From Apricaphanius iberus (Eukaryota > Chordata > Actinopteri > Cyprinodontiformes > Aphaniidae), in NCBI GenBank assembly GCA_028564705.1, contig JAPXFQ010001795.1:186001-250000 (forward strand): DNA of 64,000 nt. Reading direction: 5' to 3'. The notes beneath the pieces were generated by a model. It did no database searches and had not been told where the DNA came from. It was given only the letters and a program-made list of their open reading frames with translations. How positions within the stretch are numbered: the stretch's first letter is position 1; each line of letters starts with the position of its first letter. The position numbers and the translations under genes were made by a program. Of the stretch, positions 57,041-64,000 are shown piece after piece.

Positions 57041-59250
57041 TGACTCTGTGGGTCACTCTATAGAGACATCTGCTCCAACGGATTTCATGAAAACAACAAA
57101 GTGTTCTTCAATAATGTTAATGAACGTGTTTAGTGGAAGAATTATTTCAAGGTGAGTTCTTTTCACTGATTAGTAACTATTAGCCCCTTAAACCCTATGC
57201 TTACTTTGATTCTTATTTCTCGAAAAATGCTTACCCATGAAAAATGTGTATATTTCAGCAACCAAAAGGAGTATTTGAACCATTTTGGTGTCATTGTAAA
57301 GGTAACATTGAGTAGAATTGATAGATGTGTCATTATGCATGTTACCTGTTACTGGTTAGGATAAATTAAAGATGAAACACAGCAGAAATGTATTTCTTTT
57401 TTGCTCCGCCTAAAAAAACATAGTTCTATATTGAAAAACTTTATGGATATTGCTTTTATAGCAGTGATTGGTCAATAAAATATAAATAGAACATGTGGAC
57501 ATTATCTCTGCAAAAGTTGAAACTGATTATGTGAAACAGGACAAAACTACAGAGGTTTTAGTACAGGCATATCAGGCGAGGTGTCCAGTTTGGCACAGAC
57601 AGTGCCATTTCTATTTCTGCTGTGTAAAAGTTATATCTTTCATTTTAATATCACATATTGTTCAGTAGGCCTAAAATAAACACTTTTGGGCATCTTTCTG
57701 GTGACATTTATCAGATATAAACAGTGAAAGCAGCAAACAAAAGTTATGTCCGTGCGTCTTGCGCCATCTTGCGTCATAAGACGGTCTTGCCGACTGACAC
57801 TCTTAGGCTGCATCCGAAACCACTAAATTGGTAAGAGGTCTTACGCCAAACCGGATGTTCGTCAGCGCCCGCCATGATAAGATGCATCTGAATTGTTTCC
57901 AGTTAGGAAGGCATTAAGGAAAGTGGCCTGTATGCTAACTATCATAGCCACTTTAGCATTGGGACGTCTGATGCTAACTAACTGGCGATTAGGAGCTATG
58001 TGCCATCCCACAGTCCCTTGCGCCACAAGACGCCATCAATACAAGTCGCCCGGCCCACCTCACGTACAATAACGAAAATGGCCGAAAGGAAAAAGACGCG
58101 CGCATGTGAGTACAAAACCTCTTCCGAAGGTTTATTTTGATATGCGTCATTCATGTGCGTTTACGTCGCGTAATGACGTCGGGTAGAAAGGCTGTTCGAA
58201 ATGGGCAAATTCGCGAACGGCTCCCTAGATTACTAGCCATAGTGTTCTCACTGATGACCCCATGAAAGGTTAAGGATTAGTTGCTAGTGTTAGTGCTTAG
58301 AGGCTAACATTCAGTGGTTTTGGATGCAGGGCAATTTTACGAATAAGATTTTCACTCGGAGCTGATTGATCAATTTGCATGAGTGACACCTCGTTGGAAT
58401 TGTAGAAGCCTATAGAATAATGCCAAAACTTGCAAAACAAGATTGACAATACAGTCAGCCAACCAGGGAGCCGAGAACAGAGCCTAGGGGAAAAGCCAGT
58501 CTCATCCGTGAATTCCCTGCAAACACTTCCTAGGAACCAAAAATTATACAGGAAACACCTGGAAGGTTTTAAATGGTGCACAAGTGATGGAATTATCAGG
58601 AAATAGCGTTTATTTTCCAAAGAAATGTGTTTTACACGGCAAAACAGCAATGGTAAGGCTATATTTTCAATTGTGATTGTGAAAAGCGATTTTTTTTTGT
58701 TGTGTTATACTTTGGCTTATATCTCCGCAGTGCTTTGGCGTAGCGTTTTGGCAGATGTATCTTTGGAATCGGTAGAGTCTCTGCTTTCATTTGAGTGGTT
58801 GAATGTGCGTTTAGCACAAAGGCTTGCTGCGGTAGAGGCCAGAATGTGGCGGCTGGGTTGACGAAACTATGATAATACAAGATTGTTTACAAATACTTAT
58901 TTACGTGGCATCTGAGTTGTGTTTGTGGTTGGTAAAAATAGGTTAGATAGCCTTGTAGCATGTGGTCTTCAGTTTAATTTGATGTACATTATCACTCTTT
59001 TTCTGTCAGATGATGTGTTGTCTCAAGCCTGGGGGACCCCCGGGTTTAACAGGTTAGTAAGAGCAGCAGAGGAATATTCCAGAATATTGCAGAGTCGAGA
59101 ACATTCTTGTTAAATCTCATGGACAGTTACACTGATGTAGTTGAATGACGCAGCTATTATCTTTTATTTTGTCTAAACAATGCTGATATAACACTCTTAC
59201 ATCATGGCAGCAGTAGCAAGCAGGACACACTGGTATCTAGATGGGGAGAG
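57040..59250. other. Intergenic stretch upstream of DSE
   Basis: No gene is supported. At 58075-58110 the plus strand has MAERKKTRA followed by a donor-like GTGAGT in a locally CpG-rich patch beginning GGCTGCATCCGAAACC (about 57808). This suggests a transposon 5' end rather than a host gene. Confidence 0.35.
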
Positions 59251-59259
59251 AGCAATTAC

Positions 59260-60265
59260 GCAAGAGATGGCTTTCCTTTCAGGTCCTAATAAATAATGTT
59301 AAAACTCCAATTGAGACTGAGTCATCCTTATCCTCCTCTAAATCTCTATGGAATCCTGACTTTAGAAAAGTTCACTTTAATTTGCTTTCATTATACAAAT
59401 AATCAGCTCCATCATACATCAGAGATCTGATTGTTCAATATGTTCCTAACAGAGCACTTCGTTCTCAGAATGCAGGTCTACTGGTAGTTCCCAGGATTAT
59501 TAAAAGTAGAATAGGAGGCAGATCTTTTAGTTATCAGGCTCCTCTCCTGTGGAACCAGCTCCCAGTTTTAGTTCATGAGGAAGATACTCTGTCTGTTTTT
59601 AAGACTAGGCTTAAAACCTTCCTTTTTGATAAAGCTTATAGTTAGAATGGTTTAGGTTATCCTGCACTATTTTTGTAGTTATGCTGCTATAGGTTTAGAC
59701 TCTTGAAGTACAGACTGACCACTTTTCTTTTCTCCTCTACCTTTCTCTTCTACTACTCTCCAGAGATATTTTTTCTGCTGTTATTGTGATTGTTAACCCA
59801 GTTTACTCTCAGCATTTTTCTCCCCATAGAAGCTCTACCCGGTCTGGTACCCTGCTCAGCTATAATGCCCCCTGCTGGATGGAGAACATCGGTCCAGATG
59901 ATGCTCAAAGTGACCGATCATCCTCCATGCTGTCTCTTCTCTGTCTGACCGCTTCTACTGAGCCAGGTTCTCCTGTAGGTTTCTTCCTGTTAAAGGGGAG
60001 TTTTTCCTCTCCACTGTCGCTACATGCTTGCTCAGTATGAGGTATTGCTGAGGAATTGCTGTGGTTGGAGTTTGCATGATCTGGGCACAACCTCACGTCG
60101 ATGACTCAACGCAATGTGCTGGGATTCCTTACATAAAAAACTTTTAACTGATTGGAATGTTTATGTAACTGTATTCAAATGATTTTTGTTGTAAAGTGCC
60201 TTGAGATGACATTTGTTGTGAACTGGCGCTATATAAATAAAAGTGAACTGAAATTGAATTGAATA
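59260..60265 (+). mobile_element. L2/Maui-type LINE C-terminus with 3' UTR
   Basis: Plus-strand translation of about 59398-59645 gives YIRDLIVQYVPNRALRSQNA, SFSYQAPLLWNQLPVLV and SVFKTRLKTFLFDKAYS, the hallmark C-terminus of fish L2-type LINEs. Its 3' UTR follows, with TTCTTCCTGTTAAAGGGGAG, GTGCCTTGAGATGAC and GCGCTATATAAATAAAAGTG, ending in a GAATTGAAT tail. It is 5'-truncated. Confidence 0.85.
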
Positions 60266-60589
60266 TGCAAAGAAGCATCAGAGTTAATCTAAGCATATTG
60301 TTGCTGGTTAGTGTATTCTTTTTTCATTACACCCTAAATATTTATGTGAATGCAGACGAGAGGAATATGAATGTTTAGACTAAAGAATCCATGTTTTCTT
60401 CTGGTAATCACATATGAGATCACGTGATTCCAACTCAAGGCACAGGGACTATGATTAAAATGTGCAACATGTGAAAAATGTTTAAGAAGTAGGGGATATT
60501 TCACACGTGGAAAGTTTTTGCACGTGTTTTACATGTTTGTGCACCATATATTCCTATGTCATATTGTGTTGTAACATGAACATTTCCAG

Positions 60590-61190
60590 GTTACAGCAGA
60601 ATACAGCTGAACACAGTTGAGCTGGAGTGGCAACCTTAGTCTGATGGTGGAGCTTCACCTCCTCTAGAAGGTTTTTCACACTGTTTAGGTTTACGTTCAG
60701 AAGAGTCACTGACAATTCTCCCAGAGACCATTTTTGAGGTCAGACACTGATGTAGGTCAAGAAGTGCCTGGCCCATAGGCTCTGCCAATAAGTGTCTTCC
60801 ACACCAAACTCATTCCTTCACATCCTCATGACTAAGAGGTAACTGTACAATCCTCATTCCACGAGGAAGACAAAGGAGCATGATTTCATCCAGAGGGCGG
60901 TCGCAGTGTTCAGCCAGTATTTTTATTGCACTCATTCTATGAAGATCTTGAAGTGTTTTATTTGTCCTAAATCTCAGGAGCAGATGAAGTCTAGGCGCCC
61001 GTGCCTGACACCTTCTGCAAATGAGCTGCTACTGACAGCACTCTGAGATTTCTGTGCCCTGCCATTTCATGGCTGCTGAACTGTTGTGATTACCAGTCAC
61101 TAGGACCTTGTTATATTACCACTAGCAGGTGGACTGTGGAATATTTAGTAAGAGTAAAAAGAATTCACTGAGCTCTGAGGAGAGAACCTT
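60590..61190. repeat. Probable DNA-transposon-derived segment
   Basis: The stretch with GACCTTGTTATATTACCACT, GGTGGACTGTGGAATATTTAG and GAATTCACTGAGCTC resembles an antisense fragment of a repeated fish transposon. No ends or frame support a family name. Confidence 0.3.
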
Positions 61191-61230
61191 TTTATTTTTG
61201 CAAACGTTTTTAGAACCCGTGGCCATGGAC

Positions 61231-61421
61231 GTTTTTCAACCCTGCTCCTCAAGGCAAACTGCCCTGCATGTTTTACATGGATACCTGCTGTAACAGACCT
61301 GATTTCAGTTGAAGGCTGTTTAAAAGGCTGAACTGCAATCATCTGAACCCAGTTGTGTTAACGCAGGGAAACATCTAAAACATCCAGGGCAATGTGCTTC
61401 GAGGAGCAGGGTTGGGAAAAC
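61231..61421. mobile_element. Palindromic MITE with about 50-bp inverted repeats
   Basis: The left arm GTTTTTCAACCCTGCTCCTC...TGCATGTTTTACATG pairs with the right arm CATCTAAAACATCCAGGGCA...GAGGAGCAGGGTTGGGAAAA. Flanks CATGGACG and CATGGATA match at 6 of 8 bases, suggesting hAT. Confidence 0.65.
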
Positions 61422-61429
61422 ATGGATAT

Positions 61430-62845
61430 AGAGTATATTAGCATGTAGAACATATGTAAGAAACCGTCATGTGAAATGTTTCCCCACATATTTTCAGTCT
61501 TTTGTATTACTGTATTATAGTGGAGACTGAGTTTGATTTGACTGCATTTAAACTGAATTAATTTTGAACAACATTATTGGATTCATGTGATTGCTATATA
61601 TAAAAAATATCTTCAATGGAACAAAGCTCCATTTCCAGGAATCCTTCAATTTAAATCTTTAAATTTTAACTGTCATTTTGAAAGTCAAAATGTAGCATTT
61701 ATGGGATCACAAAATAAAGGCATAGACAGGGAATATTGGGGAAACAGGAGAGGTCACTGACATAACGGCAGCTCCAGTCACTCCACCAGAACCTGGCATT
61801 TCCTGAGCACTAACGGAGCTTCATGTGGTAGACACTTAAATCTGAACAAATGCAGAGATGAACTTAATCAACATTTTATGAAGTGTTGATAATTCAGTCA
61901 GACTCAGACAGTTGCTATAGTCTGCTATATTTCTATTAGCAAAGCATAGTCAAGTACCCTATCAGGTGAAAGTCTAGAAAGGTATCTAGAAAAATAGAAA
62001 TAGAAAAATAACAGTTTTCCTGAAGTAAAGAGGCCAGTTTTATAAAACAACAAAACGGCAAAAACAAACAAACAAAAATATCCATAAGCACCAGTGTGTT
62101 ATAAGATAAACTGTGGGGGGCTTTCTATGTCATTGCTCCAGGGTGTACCTGGCTTCACACTTGGTGGGGAATTTACACTTCCTCGTCCCCGCACGCTTCC
62201 GCAGAGTCAGCTGCTGTGAGTGAGACGTTAGAAATACAGCTGCTGAACTAGCCGTGTTGCTACTGGATTAGTAAGTAATAAATGCTTGCTCCAGGGTTAT
62301 TTGGGCATGACTACGTGAAAATAGTTTGATGGTTTAGCAACTGACACGCCATTCGTTTTTAAGGTATGTTGTTTTTGCTGCAGAGTTCTTCTAGATAGGA
62401 TAGGGTTTTGGAGGATATGAGAGGGCACTTTTTAGTTATTTGGGTTACAACTTTTGCAGAAACCTGAAACATTTAATGATTTTTCATATGTTTGAGCCTT
62501 CAATGAGCCAATTCATTTGTGGGAGGAATAATAAAAAACATTTGAAAAACAATAGGACTTTGCAGCGCTTTCACTGCTTGGGCCAAAAAGTGGACTTTCC
62601 ACTGTCAGATTTTCTATTTTTGATCACCTCAGTTTAATAAAAACAGCCCAAAAACTGTGGTTTAAAATTAGAGGTAAACATTTAAGAACAATTTTTTTTA
62701 ACAGTGGGCCCAAGCCGAGCAGAACCAAGTAGTAAAGGATCTATACAGGCATCCATTTTTGTGATTTTATATCTCTTTATTTCCTGCCTAAGAGTCTGCA
62801 ACTATTACCATACTATAGTTGTTCTCCCAGCTCCTCATCGCCCCA
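61430..62845. other. Intergenic stretch, no gene seen
   Basis: AT-rich without recognisable coding or repeat structure. Confidence 0.35.
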
Positions 62846-62851
62846 CCCATA

Positions 62852-64000
62852 CAGTGCATCCGGAAAGTATTCACAGCGCTTCACTTTTTCCAAATGTTAC
62901 AGCCTTATACCAAAATGGATTAAATTCATTTTTTCCTTTAAAATTCAACACACAACACCCCATAATGACAATGTAAAAAGAAATGTTTAGATTGCTGCAA
63001 ATTTATTAAAAAACCCCAGAGAACTCACATGTACATAAGTATTCACAGCCTTTGCTCAGTACTTTGTTGATGCACCTTTGGCAGCAATTACAGCCTCAAG
63101 GCGTTTTAAATATGATGCCACAAGCTTGGCACGCCTATCTTTGGGTAGTTTTGCCCGTTCATCTTTGCAGTACGTCTCCAGCTCCATCAGGTTGGATGGA
63201 AAGCGTCGGTGCACAGACATTTTCAGATCTCTCCAGAGATGTTCAGTTGGGTTTAGGTCTGGGCTCTGGCTGGGCCACTAAAGGACATTCACCGAGTTGT
63301 TCTGTAGCCACTCTCCATATTTTGGAGCTTATAGGGTCATTGTCCTGCTGAAAGGTGAACCGTCGCCCCAGTCTGAGGTCAAGAGCGATTTGGAGCAGGT
63401 TTTCCTTCAGGATGTCTCTGTACATTGCTGCATTCATCTTTCTATCCTGACTAGTCTTCCACTTGCTGCTGCTTAAAAAACATCCCCACAGCATGATGCT
63501 GCCACCACCATGTTTCACTGTAGGGATGGTATTGGCCTGGTGATGAGCAGTGCCTGATTTTCTCCAAACGTAACGCCTGGCATTCACTCCAAAGAGTTCA
63601 ATTTTTGTCTCATCAGACCAGAGGATTTTGTTTCTCATTGTCTGGGAGTCCCTAAGGTGCCTTTTAGGAAACTCCAGGCGGGCTGCCATGTCCCTTTTAG
63701 CAAACTCCAGGCGGGCTGCCATGTGCCTTTTACAAAGGAGTGGTTTCCGTCTGGCCACTCTACCGTACAGGCCTGATTGGTGGATCGCTGCAGAGATCGT
63801 TGTCCTTCTGGAAGGTTCTCCTCTCTCCACAGAGGAATGCTGGAGCTCTGACAAAGTGACCATCGGGTTATTGGTCACCTCCCTAATTCTCCCCCGTTCA
63901 CTCAGCTTAGAAGGCCGGCCAGCTCTAGGAAGAGTCTTGGTGGTTCCAAACTTCTTCCACTTACGGTTGATGGAGGCCACCTTCAAAGCAGAAGAAATGC
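62852..64000 (-). mobile_element. Tc1-like element, truncated by the window end
   Basis: The terminus CAGTGCATCCGGAAAGTATT follows a TA (62850-62851). Subterminal sequence with TTACAGCCTTATACC and a minus-strand transposase gene follow. The far end lies outside the window. Confidence 0.85.
63243..63986 (-). pseudogene. Tc1-like transposase, frameshifted and truncated
   Basis: This would move the surrounding element by cut and paste. The 247-codon frame contains the DNA-binding half (GRPSKLSERGRIREV, LYGRVARRKPLL) and most of the DDE domain. That includes ILWSDETKIELFGVNA with the first catalytic Asp and FTFQQDNDPIS with the second. The third catalytic segment ([15 protein letters not shown]) is present just downstream but in another frame, so the frame ends early at PEPRPKPN. 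A tandem duplication of about 10 residues (MAARLEFAKRD / MAARLEFPKRH) also lies in it. It is inactive as it stands. The N-terminus is cut by the window edge. Confidence 0.85.

Overview
This looks like a euteleost fish genome. The evidence is spliced vertebrate genes with GT-AG introns, a very high load of fish-type transposons (L2/Maui-like, Rex1/CR1-like and RTE/Rex3-like LINEs, Tc1-like elements, hAT elements with 8-bp target duplications, tRNA-derived SINEs), and AT-rich intergenic DNA with microsatellites. I cannot name the species from sequence alone.

Only two host genes can be built completely, both on the minus strand. The first is NDUFAF4 (complex I assembly factor 4): three exons between 5100 and 6957, encoding 177 residues. 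The second is DSE (dermatan sulfate epimerase): five coding exons between 16453 and 51211, encoding 956 residues, with an inferred non-coding 5' exon and promoter in a GC-rich stretch near 56.7-57.0 kb. Exon phases join without a break in both genes, and both look functional. Their products do not act together: one serves mitochondrial respiratory-complex assembly, the other glycosaminoglycan modification in the secretory pathway.

Layout. 1-5 kb: a CpG-rich block (about 0.9-1.5 kb, possible first exon of a minus-strand gene running out of the window) and a cluster of related hAT elements with a nested LINE tail. 5-7 kb: NDUFAF4 with a decayed Tc1 copy in its second intron. 7-11 kb: LINE fragments and a SINE. 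11-16.4 kb: sparse intergenic DNA with a pogo-like MITE. 16.4-57 kb: DSE, whose introns hold nearly all the remaining elements. These include hAT elements with perfect 8-bp target duplications, a candidate 9-kb hAT-type composite element with inverted minisatellite arms (29.9-38.9 kb), an inverted LTR structure (41.0-41.9 kb), a Tc1 copy with both ends (48.0-49.4 kb) and a 300-bp G-rich tract. 57-64 kb: upstream intergenic DNA with an L2-like 3' end, a palindromic MITE and a frameshifted Tc1 element that runs off the window.

The most interesting structures are (i) the 104-bp perfect inverted repeat that places two copies of an LTR end outward inside a 4-bp duplication, (ii) the 9-kb element bounded by hAT-like termini and a 7/8 target duplication, and (iii) the nested hAT insertions in DSE. 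No tandem gene cluster, CRISPR array or prokaryote-type system is present.
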